DNA of 64,000 nt from Lutjanus erythropterus (GCA_020091685.1 CM034599.1:31907920-31971919); one strand, 5' to 3'. Counted from the first letter of the stretch, positions 23,625 to 36,439 are shown. Program-made: numbers and translations. The notes: generated by a model not told the origin, from the letters alone.

Positions 23625-23745
23625 TGTGGGCAGAGCGTCGCACTACCGCTGTGAGGATTAAGAGCTAGTCCCACGGCACGAGTTAAAAATGTATGTACAC
23701 ATGATCCTGTGAGGCACTTTGTATAAAAGCATCCAGCAAGTGGGC
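23625..23745 (+). mobile_element. Degenerate SINE-like repeat
   Basis: A tRNA-like head (GTGGGCAGAGCGTCGCACTA ... GAGCTAGTCCCAC) is followed by CTGTGAGGCACTTTGTATAA and AAGCATCC. The latter resembles the conserved GTCGCTTTGGATAAAAGC tail of fish SINEs. No target duplication was identified. Confidence 0.5.
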
Positions 23746-23878
23746 CGTTATGTTCTGGTCAAAAAAAGATGACAATGACTAAAAGGCCCCCACACTGCTC
23801 ACAGTAGGGCTGTGACCAAGATAACTGCAGCTGCAAAGATACAGTGAATGTTGACTTACAAACTAAAACAAACGCCAT

Positions 23879-24161
23879 ACACTGTAAAAAATCATACAGG
23901 CATTTAGTGGAATTTCAAGTTAATTAAACTTAAAATTTTTACCATGTGTTTTCAGAACATTTCAGAACTTATAAATGAGTTCCTCTAACAATAAAACAAT
24001 AAAAAGTGAGCTTAAGCTTAAGCTTTTCTCAAGCACAACTTAATTAATATCAAGTTTATTTGACTAGAAAGTTTAAGTTTAGTCTTTTCAAATTCAGTCA
24101 ACTGCATTTTTAAGGTAATACAGAATCTTACAACTTTTTTTTTCATTATTTTTAGTGTACC
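23879..24161. mobile_element. ACTGTAAAAA-type inverted-repeat element, copy 2
   Basis: Left end TACACTGTAAAAAATCATAC, right end AGTGTA preceded by an A/T run. The interior shares TTTGACTAGAAAGTTTAAG and TTTTCAAATTCAGTCAACTG, in the opposite orientation to copy 1. It is shorter than copy 1, so internally deleted. Confidence 0.7.
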
Positions 24162-27100
24162 TGCAGTACTTTTCTACACACCTTTGAAATTTCCATGTAT
24201 TTCCTGTGAAGTACTCTTTCATTCATTATTTCCGATGTGAGATTCACACTCCACATGCCACATTAGCACTTTCATCATCTCACTCCGAGCCAGTTACAGC
24301 CCAACATCTGCTTCTTCCACTCCGTGTCAGCTGGATGTGGATCCTTGAAACGTCAGTCGCCAATTTGAATCTCATTGTGTCCGAGCGTGCATCTGTCTCC
24401 GTGCTCGTGCCTCACAATCCATTTGTCCAAATCCCTCTGACACGATACATTAAACCCCTAACAGCCATAAATTATACAGCAACCTCCAGAATGTGTCTGA
24501 TTTGGCCTTTATAAGATAGAGTCTCAGATTCAAAGAAGACCCCATTTTTAATAAATGATTTAAGAGCAAGAATGGATTTATGTGTGTCCAAAGTGATGCA
24601 GCGCAGTTCTAAATATTGATGGTGAGGGGTGGGTGGGGTATTCAGTGATCGTTTCAAGAAGAGGAAAAAAATAATTCCTTCTAGGGAGGTTTAAAGCCTT
24701 CAAAGGCCAAAACAAATCTATGAAATATTGAGAGCTGGGAGAAGAGCTGCATTAATTCTAGCACTGCCACTCATAAACAGGAGCAGGCATGTCAGGAGGA
24801 TAACAACTCTGATTTGGAAATTGGTAGCACTACTAGACCCCTAAATTATCTCTAAACAATGGATTGTTGTCCTTTTGCAAAATTTAAACCCTACAAGAGC
24901 TCGCATGACAGTGCAAGCACACCAAATGTGGAGCATATGTGCACAAACAGCACAAACTGCAAAGGGGGGACATTAAGTTCATCTTTTACCCTTTTCATTT
25001 GTTATCATGCTTTATTCATTTGTTGTTCACATAAAAGACACATTTTGCATTGGTTTAAAACTCTGCTTGGGCAGCTACATTAAAATAACCCATTAAAGAC
25101 TCAATTCAGCGCGGCTTCCCTGCCTGTTTGCAATCATTGTCTTTGACGAAATATTGCCTCGTTTGACTGAAAATGCATTTTCCTTATCAATATGTGGCAA
25201 AATCATACCAGCATGTGTTTTGTGTATACTGTTAACACTGAATAGAAAGCATCTTCAGTCTAATATTTTTAATTACTAGCAGTGCAAAGCAAAGATACTC
25301 TCTGTGTCTGTTAACTTCGCAAATAATATCTGCATTCTTATCTGTGTTCTAATTTAAACTACAGGTTGTTGGCAATTATCTACTGCCTCCTGTTTCTATG
25401 TACAACTCTGCACGCTTTCAAATTCTATCTGTATGAGTTTTGCTGTTCACAGACTGTTCAACATTGCATCATATTCAAAACATATCCCTCAACTGATCAA
25501 ACAACAAACCACTGTTTAGTGGTATGCTGTTGACCAAAGATGTGGCGCAATTGCTAATTGACTCATCCCAAGTCCCGCCCCTCTTCGCTCTGTGGTCCAG
25601 TAATACTTGAGCAAGCTTGTTACCTAGACAACCAGCTAGCTAACCTTAACTGTACTTGGAATATAGAATGAAAAGGTAAGGTACTTAAAAGTAAGTTGTG
25701 CCTTATTGTTTAATTTATATGGCTCTCTTAGCCAATAACATTTAAAACATTATTTTTATGTCTACTGCCAAGCTATGCAAAGATTGACTTAAATGTGTTA
25801 GGCCTGAATGTTGCATAAAGGGGTGTGAATGATACCTGGTGAATATCTGTCAAACTTTATACCGCAATGTGCAACAAAGCTGGAGAGAACTGGTTATGAT
25901 TATTATGGACTAACCATACCAAATATGAATATGAAATGTGATGCCTATATTTCAGCAAATCTGCATGTAAAGTCATGCTGCACACTTAGCAGCAGCCGCT
26001 GATAAAATCTGATTATGATGAGCAAGATCCAGTTATAAAGAGCACGCTTAAGACAAATTATGGCTGAAGGTCAATCTGATGACAGGTCAGGTTAGCAGAG
26101 AAAATATTAATGCACAAATTCTAATATGTCTCTGTTTGTTCATATCTGAATATTGTATTTGGTTACATCCTTGGTATTGGATGTAAACATTTCAAAACAC
26201 TTAGCAAAGTAAAAATCAATTTCCATTGTTAATTATCTAGCCTGGCAAACTGGCCTATATGTCCCTCCTTCATCGGATGTCATCATTAGTTAGAAATGTA
26301 ATGACTGCCTGAATCAGGGCCAACAGCGTAAATAAGAGGAATTCTCGCTCCATCTGAAATAACCATTATTGTCTGAGTCTGACTGCTGATTGTCAGGTTA
26401 GCAGCTGAATTCATTATCATGATTCCTCAAGGCTGAGTGGAATTGATTTTTATCCGTTTCTGAAACTGTTTTGTCGACCAGGGCCTCATCACCATATCAT
26501 TATTGGAATATATTTCATTTCATCAGGCTTTCACCGTGCCGTGATGTGGTGTCCCTGCAGCCGCCGCCATTACACACTGCACAACAACATATAGGCACGC
26601 CGTGATGTGTATCATTAAGATACAGTCAGAGCATCAAGTGTCTGTCAGCGTGGAGGAGAGAGAGAGAGTGTGACATTTCTCATTTCTCATCAAGTCTTTG
26701 GCCCAGCAGGCTTAGCATATAAACAGCGTTGGTTTCTTTGCCATAATTGGGCATTATAGATAAGAAGCATATCTGGTGCTGCAGCTGGGCCTGCGAGGCT
26801 GCCATCCCATCAGCACCTACGCACAGGGAGAGGGCCGGGAGTGACATGCATGGCTGATGACAAGAGTCTCAGTAGGACCGTGAGCTGAGGGACAACAGCT
26901 GAGCTCAAACACTGACACATCCAGCGCTAGTCACAGGAGTAAACTCAATAGTAGCACATTCACTTGCTAATAACAGTTGATTTTTTTTTTTAAAGAAGCT
27001 TATTTTTAGAAGAAGAAAGACAGGCAATGAAAAGAAAGTCAGGTAGTTTCGTTTGAGGCTAATCCAATTTAAGTTTGACCTTAAGACCATCACAATGAAA

Positions 27101-30100
27101 ATAATTAAGTCAGTGTTGTTTTTATTTATTAGATGTTTATTATTTTTTTTTTTATCAGACTAGTCTATTTTTACATAACTCAGTCTTGCAATTGGCCGTT
27201 CACTATACCCCTCCCCCTGACTGCAATTATCCAATTGTAGCTTAGCAACCATACCAAGGCACAGCAGATCTGTCAAGCTTTGTTGGAGTGGTGTGCATGG
27301 AACTGTAGTGAGAACAATACTCAATTATAAAGGTATTATATGCAACATTTTCTTAAAAAAAAATACTGTGTAGACTCATAATACCTTTTGACTGGATCTC
27401 AGCTTGTATTTCCTTATTTTTCTCATTATTTTGCTGTGTTCTGGATGCTGTTCCAACCCAAAATGCCAGTATTTGACGTGGTATCTTTCTAGTGCATTTA
27501 CAAACAACTGATTCTACCTTTAAAGAGCTTAAATTGTGGTGTATTTTTCATAGCCTGTCTAAAACAAAAACCACAAGCGAAAAAGTGTAAGGAATGGATC
27601 ACACACTGAACTATTCCAATAAAACCACTTGGGTAGATTTTAGATTAGACCATGTTTGAGTTTACAAAAAGTACGTTATGTTACTGAAGCAACTCGCAAG
27701 ACCAAAATCACAGGACCGTAGTCACATAATGCACATAAATTATGTACCTTAAAACCTCATCAACATTTTGGTTTCACATGGCACAAACTCTGTTCTCCTG
27801 GGTGAAAGTGCTGCATTTGTTTGAGTCATCCATCCACACCACCTCCACCATGTGCAGACTTTCTCCCTCTTTATACTACATTGACAGCCCGGTGCGTCTC
27901 ATAAAGCCACGAATGGATTTACATAACAGTCACCTGAAAGCCCGGTGCATCTCTTTCAACAGCTACCGTGCACATCTGTATGAGTCGCAGAGGAGCAGTA
28001 ACAAAACATCTGTAACCGATGAGATGGCAATGAGAACAAGTTGCTGTGACATGTGGTTTCAGCCTTTAGACAACACAATATCATCTGTGTAGCAAGGGCA
28101 TATTTTACCTAAAGAAATGTTTTAAAACAAGTCAGCTGGGAAAATTATAAGTCAGCCTAAGAAAGCCATTTCAACTGAGGAGCTCATGTTAATCAAATCT
28201 GTAGCAACCATTGTCATTTCAGCAGCCAAAAGGGAGGTTTACCAGCACAAATTGATGAGCCTGCTCTTGTCTACTTCTGTCTGAAATCAAGGACCCATTG
28301 TTTCAAAAATTACAATCCCTCATTTATTTGCTTTGCATGTGTTATTTAATGAGTCTCTGTGTTGCATGTTTTAAATAGTACTTGACAATGTAGAATAAGA
28401 GCGTCCTGAATGATGTTTCTATTAACATTAATATTCTCTTCTCTTTTTATTATTGTTCTGGATGCTTCTAATTGATAAATTACAAATAGCTGTGCTGTTT
28501 TAAGCTTATTGAGGCTTTGTAGCACCTATCCATGGGCTACAGATGAAAAATAGCTTCTTGGCTAAAACTGGCACATCTATAGTGATGTTTACTGATGTGC
28601 ATTGTCCCTGTTAAAGAAACCTACATATAAAATTAAATAAACAAATAATTTAAAGTGGATAGAAAGCTGAAAGTCATAGCAATAGTGATGGAGATTGTGA
28701 CCTGGCAAACAGTGAATTAGTTATTTAATTCTCAGAACTAATTGAAAATCAACACATTATGCTGGATATCCACAGCTTTGCTCAAAATTTCCATATCATC
28801 ATTAAGCTTCAGAATCCTTAACAGTCAAACTTTAATCTTAAAAATGTTGCATTTCTATCTCTTTCTAAACAATCGCAGCTAAGCTTATTGTGCCTAGTGT
28901 TCATTTAGTCACACTCGAAGAGCTTCAGCAGGTAAGTACCGGAGAGGAAGTGTTTTCTGGTTCTAATGCGGTACTTAAGGTCAAAACGCTGCTTCATAAG
29001 CTTGTTAACAAGCTTAAAACCCCCTCATCTGATTACCCAAAGACGGTGGCATCCACAGCACAGCAGCGCTGCTGATAACCCTCATGTTGCTCATTTCTGC
29101 GCAGAATGGGCTGCTGATAAAGCTTGACCGTTGTTTTCTTGCTGGGAGTCTGCTGACCATCCATCAGCCGACCATAAAAGAGAATTCTGCGACTTGTTTA
29201 TGTCCTTCAAATCTAATTGGACCTTGCTGCGGCTCCCACGGCATGCCATTGGTAGGCAATAAACAACAGAGGGAATGGGCAATTACTTCATATCGCTGCC
29301 GGACATGGTAATAGTTATTGGCGGGCTGAGTCCTCCTCTCACCATAGTTATTCCCAATGGCCGTAGAATACAATTTGTGGTCTGTGCACGATTTAGAAAA
29401 AGGGGCAGTGACCTGGGATATGAGGATATGATTAAGTATGCCATTAAAGAGCTCAAGACAAATCATAGAGGGATTGTGACAGCCAGCGAACGTTTCCAGC
29501 CTGTGAGCACTCCTCGGTACACATTGCAGCTGTCAAAGAAAAATTACGAATCTGCAATTGATTCCTTTTTCTGTCTCAGACTGTGTAGAAAGAGGTACAG
29601 GATGTGCCTGTAGAGTTTGTTTTTCGGATTGTAAATTAGAATTTGTCATGCTCACACTGAACAACTGGGTTTGTTGAATTAATGAATTCAGCAATTTGCT
29701 ATGTGAAGCTCAATTTGGAATTCAGTGTAACAGCCTGACACTGAATGTAATTATTACCGAATTTGTCTGATTTATTTAATTCTTTTTAGGCTCACATCTA
29801 GGTTGACGGTACTTTTATTCTCTTGTATTTCCGATGTTAACTAGAAAGCAGGCAACTGTGCCAGCTTTGCACTTAGTTCATTGCTTGTTCCTCTCTTCAG
29901 CACATAATCGACTGTGACTCTCTCCACTTGTGAAAGACCTGTTTCCAAGCTGCTTGGACCAGCTGTGCCACAAGAGTCAGTTTTTTGAGAATCATCTACG
30001 AAGCTAATATGATACCATAAACCAATTGACACAAAAGGCGACTCTTTTGACTGTGTATACCCAGCCTAAGAGGAGGTGGATGACCTTTGGCCAACACTCA

Positions 30101-32049
30101 GAGAAAAAAACTAATTGCACTTTACCAAATAAAAAGCCCAAATTCATGTTTTAAAATCCACCCACTCAAAACTGGCAAGAGACCTTCAGTCTTTAAAGTC
30201 AACATGAAACAGAGAGCATTTACTTCTGTATATTTACATGTTTCCTGAAAAAACAGGTGGCTAGGGAGGGACTGTGCATTTTAGCATCTACAGTGGTCCA
30301 TTACCCAGGCTGACTCTTGCTGGACTGGGAATGAGACTGAGGCTGAACACTGCTTCCAAGACTGACGGAGGTTTGATGATAGGGAATACTGTACCAAGGT
30401 GGTTTTCTTGCCCCGGTATGTTAGGAGCAAACCCAAGCCTAAGTCAGCTAACCTTGTTGCACAGGTACTACAGTTAGCGGTAAGCTACTTTTACAAGTTA
30501 TAAAGTTGTGCTTTAGTACAATAACAATAATATAATTAGTGAGGCAGCTCACTGCATGCTCCATGTAGCTACCTATTTATATTAGCTGTTGTAGATTTGA
30601 GGTGACGAACACCTGAAGACACACTGGCATACCATGGTGTTGATAGCTATCTAACTAATGAATCTCAGCACTCATAGTTGTGCACCACTAAAAGTTTAAG
30701 ACTGATTGATGAGTCAATGTCATGATACTACTGGTTGAAACTGGTTGTTATAGCTCACATAAGCATGTGTCATATTTTGTTTTAGAGGAGAAAAACATGA
30801 TTGATACCAAAAAACAAAGAAATAGAGTTATTTTTTTAACGTATAGGCCTATTGTTAACAGGCGCACAATATTACTAGGGATGTGTTCTAACAGGGTTAA
30901 AAGGCGCATTTTTCACTTCATCTCGACTTCAAAGATTTTGCAGAAACAGAGTCTTTCTGTCCCACTGCAATGATACTGTGGGGTTGACTAGTTGCATTGT
31001 CTCTATATAAAGCTAAGTGACTGAGAGGATGCATTGTACTTTTTGAGAGGCAATGCCTGCTGGCTGGGTGCCAGATGCCAAGCATTACTCAAAGTGACAG
31101 AGTGACCCTCAAATAGCTGCTGAAGCTCGGGCATAATAACAAGATCATGCAGAAAGAGTCCGCAGCCGCGCTGTTTCTGGGCCATGAAGCTGTGAAACGT
31201 CCATAACTGGTGACTGTTGAGAAAAGAGTCAAATGAGCTGTCAAGGCACTTTTTCAGGATGTTTCTACGATCCTAGTCAGGTAGAATGACATGCTGTATC
31301 CCTGTTTCTCTTCCGTATGCTCTTGAAATTCAGGATATAAACAGCTTTCAGGGGGCCGAACTGTAGTTAAAGGGGGCATTAAGATATCTGTGACCTCTAG
31401 TGGTGACCAGCATGAAACACAACAACACAAGGAGAACATGTCTCCCCCTGTACAGTCCCCATCCCTCACGGTCCCCCTGCAGCCTCAGCTATAGCAGGCT
31501 GTGATTTACACACATGATAAAGTCACAATTTCCCAGGAGAGAACAGCAAGCTAGTTAATAGAAATGGACTTTACTGATAGATTAGAAATCAATCAGCAAC
31601 ACCTTGCTGAGCAGTAACATTCAAGCAATATATATTTAGAGACGTTTTCAAAAGGCTGGAATATAACATATTATGTAGCAAATTTAGCAATCACAGAGTC
31701 ATTGCAATTCAGCAAGTACCAAGATGCATTAGGATATGTTTGTGCTTTAAGGTGGTACAGCATTTCTGGGGCATTCTCACACCTCTGACACTGTCTTCAA
31801 GTACGCCACCACAGCAGACACAATAGTGTGAGAAAATTGTAGTTGTGATCCCACTTAGCCTCAATATCCTGCAAGTGGGAACCAGACAGCCCAAAAAAAT
31901 ACATTCAATTCAAGAAATGTGTTTATTTCATTACAGCAATGACCCGCGTCTGAGTCAGCGGGAACCTTTCCAGAAACTTTTTTTTTTCAATCAGACATGG
32001 ATTATCATCCTCTTTTACATAAATTGTTCATTATTCTTTAGCTTTGAGT
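24162..32049. other. Intron 1 interior: no gene recognised, possible conserved non-coding patches
   Basis: About 7.9 kb with few obvious repeats. Less AT-rich, non-repetitive patches at about 26230-26860 and 28880-29620 are the best candidates for conserved regulatory DNA. Reading frames in them have no recognisable protein similarity. The rest is AT-rich and featureless to my eye. Confidence 0.35.
28997..29016. other. Perfect 20-bp palindrome
   Basis: TAAGCTTGTTAACAAGCTTA is identical to its reverse complement. It contains two HindIII-like AAGCTT halves around GTTAAC. It lies in a repeat-poor intron patch and could bind a dimeric factor. It may also be chance. Confidence 0.85.
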
Positions 32050-32057
32050 CTTCAAAC

Positions 32058-32282
32058 TAGAGCCCGACTGCTACAGGATTTTTGGACGATAACGTTATTA
32101 GGAAGTTTAAAATAAAAATTCTAATTTCTAATAAAATTCTAAAAATGTAGATATATGTTTTGTTTTATTCACTGCCCTGAGATATTCAGTTTACTGTCAC
32201 AAAGGCGTTAAGATACCAGATAATATTACAATACAGATTTGATAAGCCAATATCGTGTCAACAATATATCAGTCTGGCTCTT
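32058..32282. mobile_element. hAT-type MITE, 225 bp
   Basis: Left end TAGAGCCCGACTGCTACAGG, right end (reverse complement) AAGAGCCAGACTGATATATT. It is flanked by CTTCAAAC (32050-32057) and CTTTAAAC (32283-32290), an 8-bp target duplication matching at 7 of 8 bases. It has no coding capacity. Confidence 0.75.
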
Positions 32283-32290
32283 CTTTAAAC

Positions 32291-33872
32291 CTACATTAGT
32301 AGACAGAGATTTAGCAGTTCTGTGTAAATGCATTGTCATTGGAGCTGAAACAATTAAAACACAACAAAATAAATTTAAGCAATTATAATTTCTCTCTGTC
32401 TCTCTGGGAAACTGAGACTTTTCATAATTTTGACATTTAGTCCACCAAATATAGTCAGTTAATTCAGAAAACAACTGTATTTTCTAGCCCCAATTCTCAT
32501 TCATTTAAGCAACCACTTAAAGCTCATCACTAACTTAAAGCTACTACAAGGAACTTTATTATTGTGTTGAGTTTGGAGCCCCCTGTGGACAAAAGCAGTA
32601 GTGTTTCCACTATAAAAAAACACAGAATATGATAACAGAAATACAATTTTCTTTGCTTCTTTGCAACTAGAAAACGTGCAACTCATTGTAAATTTCCCTG
32701 GGAAAATGTAAACACAGGTGTGTTTCATCTAATTTCACGGCAATCTGGTGGCAGTCATTAACAACAATACTATAGAAATAGCTGATATTCTCGCTGATGG
32801 GCTTATTAACTTTTGTAGATCATGTAGACGCATCAGTAATAAACTGAGACTGTTTCAACACCAGTTAAAAATCCTTGTAGTAGCTTTAATATAATTGAAT
32901 GTATATAATTCAACAGATGGGAGTATGTGATTCTGAAATGTATTTTGAGGACATGAAAAGTTTGTTCGCTTCACTTAAGTTATTTAACAGTGATGTTTGT
33001 CAGTCTGTGGGAATGATGCCAAATAAACACCAGATTTTATTTTTTTTTTTACATCAGCTGTGATTTTGTTTGATTTCCCACAGGAGAACAGAGGAGGAGA
33101 GAGTCATATGTAACCTGATTTTAAGGATTGCTGCTCTGCTGGGGACACCAAAATCCGCCCCTCGCAGACTAATGGCCGTGCAATGAAACACAAGTCTGTC
33201 ATTCTGTTATATAGAGCCATTACATGAGACTCTCCTTCAAAACTCCGACAGCTTGTTAAATCTGATATGTTTCAGTGAAATGAGCTGCCGCCGCCGCTGC
33301 TGAGAGACAGACTTCCTCTGAGTGGGATTCCGCACAGATCTACACACATCAATACTGAGAGCATAAGTTTATGTGAAGTTTACAACAAGTCAATTATGGG
33401 GTGGGGGGCGGCATGGTCTGATAGGCTGTTAAAGTAACAGCCCAGTAAAGTCTATCAACACAATCGGTGTAAGCACATATAGCAAGTATTGCACTGTAAT
33501 ACATCAGTCTGCTTCATTAGCTCCTTAACAGGCGGGGTTGGTGTTTTAAAGGCAGCGGACCTTAACCTTGTTTCATGCGCAAAATGAGACTGATTTTTCA
33601 CAGTTTCTGCAAAGAAATGAGACGACAGACTGGAAATATACATGAGTCATGCTTCAAGTGGATGCACGCTCTTCTTTTAGGTTTTGGGGGACAATTTGGC
33701 CAATTAATCCCCCCCAAAAAAGTGCTCTACATGTCTTTTTAGCGGGTATGGGCACAATTAATAAGGTGTTTATTTGGCTGTGGTCTTTATTCACTTCATT
33801 ATCATGATGACCTCTTTATTGTTAAGTTAAGATTGTGTTGCAGATTATTAAAACTATCCAGCCGTGTCCTAC
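32291..33872. other. Proximal intron 1, no feature recognised
   Basis: AT-rich sequence leading to the exon 1 donor. The stretch 33080-33330 is slightly richer in GC and lacks repeat signatures. No gene or clear repeat is seen. Confidence 0.35.
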
Positions 33873-34113
33873 CATTCAGTTGGTTGTAGACCACATCCTC
33901 AAGTCTCTCCAGCCTCTGGAGAATAGACTGCCTGTCCACCAAGTTGGAAACTTTGCCATTCCTGGCTCGCAGCCTCTGGTCAGAAATCCGCCCTATCTGG
34001 ATGAGCTCCTCGGAGCGGTCCTGGATCCTGCAGTAGACCGAGAACAGGATAATCCCCACGAACACCAAGATGTTGACGGTCAGCAAAGTTTTGATTTTGC
34101 GTGCCACAGCCAT
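33873..34113 (-). CDS. galnt9: galnt9 exon 1 (coding part): cytoplasmic tail, membrane anchor, stem
   Basis: First coding exon of a GALNT9-type polypeptide N-acetylgalactosaminyltransferase, a Golgi type II membrane enzyme family that starts mucin-type O-glycosylation by adding GalNAc to Ser/Thr. The exon encodes residues 1-80 plus one base of codon 81. It begins MAVARKIKTLLTVNILVFVG, near-identical to the remembered start of vertebrate GALNT9. Residues about 1-8 are a short basic tail, about 9-28 a hydrophobic signal anchor, and the rest a stem with a heptad-like stretch (QSILQRLERLEDVVYNQLNG). The reading frame continues into intron sequence, but homology stops at codon AAT-G, followed at once by a GTAGGA donor. 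That is phase 1 and matches exon 2. The start context is weak at -3 (T) but has G at +4, and the protein start agrees with the family. GALNT17 and GALNT18 are the nearest alternatives, but the start and stem fit GALNT9 better. Confidence 0.93.
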
Positions 34114-34216
34114 GAAAGAAGAATATCGGTCTGGCTGACTCAGTCAAGCCCAGCAGCTGTCCCAGTGTGTGGTGGCCTGCTCTTTGCTCTGCCACCTTAC
34201 TGTGTGTTGTTCCAGC

Positions 34217-34283
34217 GGGGGTGATTTTTTTTTTTTTTTTTTTTTGAGGGTCAACTCGTGAAGAAAAAAAAAAAAAGCCCCCC
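34217..34283 (-). other. galnt9: T21/A13 inverted homopolymer hairpin in the galnt9 5' leader
   Basis: On the plus strand, GGGGGTGA plus 21 T (34225-34245), an 18-nt spacer, then 13 A (34264-34276) plus GCCCCCC. In the galnt9 transcript this reads G/C run, U13, loop, A21, C run, so it could fold into a U-A stem clamped by G-C pairs, about 105-170 nt before the start codon. Whether it is inside the mature 5' UTR depends on the unknown start site. Confidence 0.7.
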
Positions 34284-34964
34284 GGAGGAGCTCGCTGACT
34301 GGATCCGTTCAGCACCACGGACAGCGCTCACTTCTTCGCTCCGCAGCCGTCACATGGAGCTTCAAGGCAGCGGTAGCAGGAGGGAGGGAGGGAGGGATGG
34401 GGGGGCAGGTTGCTGGCGGCCGCGGTGCTCGGCTCCAGCCGGCGATGGAGAGCTTTGACGTGGGCTTCGGACGCCGAAAACAGCTGCACACGCTCCGGAG
34501 CTACATATTACAGGCGAGAAATGACGCCAGGGAAGACAGGCACCCTCCCGGAGAGCCTACGGCAGTTGCAAAACATCTCTCCTCCGCAACGTGATAAGTC
34601 CTTAGCCCCAATATGTCTCGTCCATCTTACAGGAGACGCGCTGCAATAACCGAAGCATCCTCCGCGGTGACATCTCCCCTGTCAAAGGCGTTGTGGCCAC
34701 TCGATCCGTCCCGCTCTGCAAATATGAACCCGAGCAGCTTATGTCCAGAAAATATGTGCATGCTTCAAAAACAAGGCGGCGTTTCTCTCTCCTCCTCCCC
34801 CCTTACTCTCTCAATCTGTCTCCCTCCGTGTCTCTGGCTCCGTGTTTGTCTCCCGTCAGTCCATTGTTGTCCCCCGTGTCGGCGGCGCGGAGCAGGATGA
34901 GTTGAGAGCAGATTTGCCCTCAGACGCGGTGGCAGAGATGCAGCCGGACTCTGGCATGCTGTCT

Positions 34965-34991
34965 CTCCTCCTCCTCCTCCTCCTCCTCCTC
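34965..34991. repeat. (CTC)n microsatellite in the promoter region
   Basis: Eight to nine CTC/TCC triplets within the CpG-rich upstream region. Pyrimidine-rich on the plus strand, GAG repeats in the galnt9 sense. Confidence 0.9.
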
Positions 34992-36439
34992 TCTGTCAGG
35001 GAGGAAGAGCCGCCGCTGCGTCCTGACGTTTGGAGGCACTATCATGAATATTCACGAGCTGTGTTGGTCTCGCAGGATAAAATAAACAACAAGACTGAAA
35101 AAAAAAAAAAGCAGCAAATACTTTCACTCGGCGGAGCAGCCGTATCAGTTAGTGAACTGTGAAGACGCGTTAACAGATTTTTGCTATCTGATCCGTGATG
35201 CGAAGGTTAACAGTTTCCATCTCACCTCTGATGCCACCGCCAGCGGCAGCTTTAAGCTTTAGTGCTTCACAACCATATAGGTTTTAATTTGCATGTTATG
35301 CAACTGGCCCCGCATACATGCATGGTCAACCTCAGGACTGTAATCATCCTTTCACGAATCACATGCTCGGATGGAGTTTCAAGCCCATCATATTAGAGCT
35401 AACAAACATATCCTGCACCGAATAAATAACCTATTTTTAATCAAAGCCGCTGGGGGAAGATGTAGCATTCATTTATATTTCTATTTGAACTAGCTTCAGA
35501 ACAGAGGATCAACTTCTATCAACAACACATCCACCTGACATCACAGCCCACGCTGTTGACTGATCTCTGTAAAGTGCAGCACAGAAACCCCACAGCTATA
35601 AATAATTTTATCTATAAGGACATGTGTCGTATAGACCAGAGGTTCTGGGACAAAAAAAATATCTGTTGGAAACCCCGGCGCTGTGAGTTTCACACTTGAT
35701 GGCAGACTTTTTGGTGACTCATCTTAGGACACGGTTTTCCAAGTCTCAGATTCAACGGGGCTTCAAGGTCTGAAAGGTAAAGTCAGTGCTGTAAAACATG
35801 CTTTCTTTCTAATGGCCAGCAGAGGGCGAATCCACTGGCTGCAAAAAAGGCCTGCTTATATGGAGTCTTATGAGAAAATGACCCCACTTCTCACTTGATT
35901 TATGAGCTCAGTAAACAGTTTCCTAATGAGTTTAGGACCTTTAGTTTCAAGTCTTCTTCAATACAGCATGATGTTCATTTTGTAAATGGTCAGTGCAACA
36001 CAAAGGGCCCCATAATGCCAAACTTGAGGCTTCAGTATGGTAAACCGGAAATCAATGGCTGACATCAGGGTGGTTTTGTCCACTAATTCTACTGTCTATG
36101 ATCTTGAACTGGATTACTTTTTCTGAGAAAACATCAGCTTGCAAAATTGGCTACAGCTGCTTGATTAAGCATAAAACTGTGGCACAAAGGCACCAAAATG
36201 AAAAAGAGTCTTGTGTGTGTTGTTTGTCTAATCAGAACTCACTTTCAAACACACTTTGACTCTCACAAACTCATTAAAATTATATCACTGATACAAACCA
36301 TATATTGTAAAAAAAAAAAAATACATTCCCCAGTCTAACTCTTGCCCTCATTACCCATCATGCTTAGTGCTGAACTGAGTAGTTTGTTAAGTTTGCTATT
36401 TTAACAAAATGCAAGTGCTACTACTGATGGTTTATAGTT

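Larger units (their letters stand above)
16690..33872 (-). other. galnt9: galnt9 intron 1 (17,183 bp)
   Basis: Bounded by the exon 1 donor (GTAGGA, reading down from 33872) and the exon 2 acceptor (TTGGCAG ending at 16690). It contains a (TG)n tract close to the acceptor and several transposon relics. No nested protein-coding gene was recognised. Stretches such as 24162-32057 contain little recognisable repeat and may include conserved non-coding DNA, but none can be proven from one sequence. Confidence 0.88.
34114..35050 (-). promoter_or_regulatory. galnt9: CpG-rich promoter / 5' leader of galnt9
   Basis: Directly upstream of the galnt9 start codon the base composition changes from AT-rich to CpG-rich (roughly 34280-35030), with many CG dinucleotides and pyrimidine- or purine-rich runs (GGGA repeats near 34379-34400, CTC repeats near 34965-34991). 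This is typical of a CpG-island promoter, and its position fits the galnt9 start. I see no clear TATA box and cannot place the transcription start or exclude an intron in the 5' UTR. Open reading frames on the plus strand here look like shadows of the GC-rich composition. Confidence 0.65.

Noticed and set aside
33835..34224. 129-codon plus-strand frame over galnt9 exon 1
   Set aside because: Antisense shadow of exon 1, with no similarity of its own.
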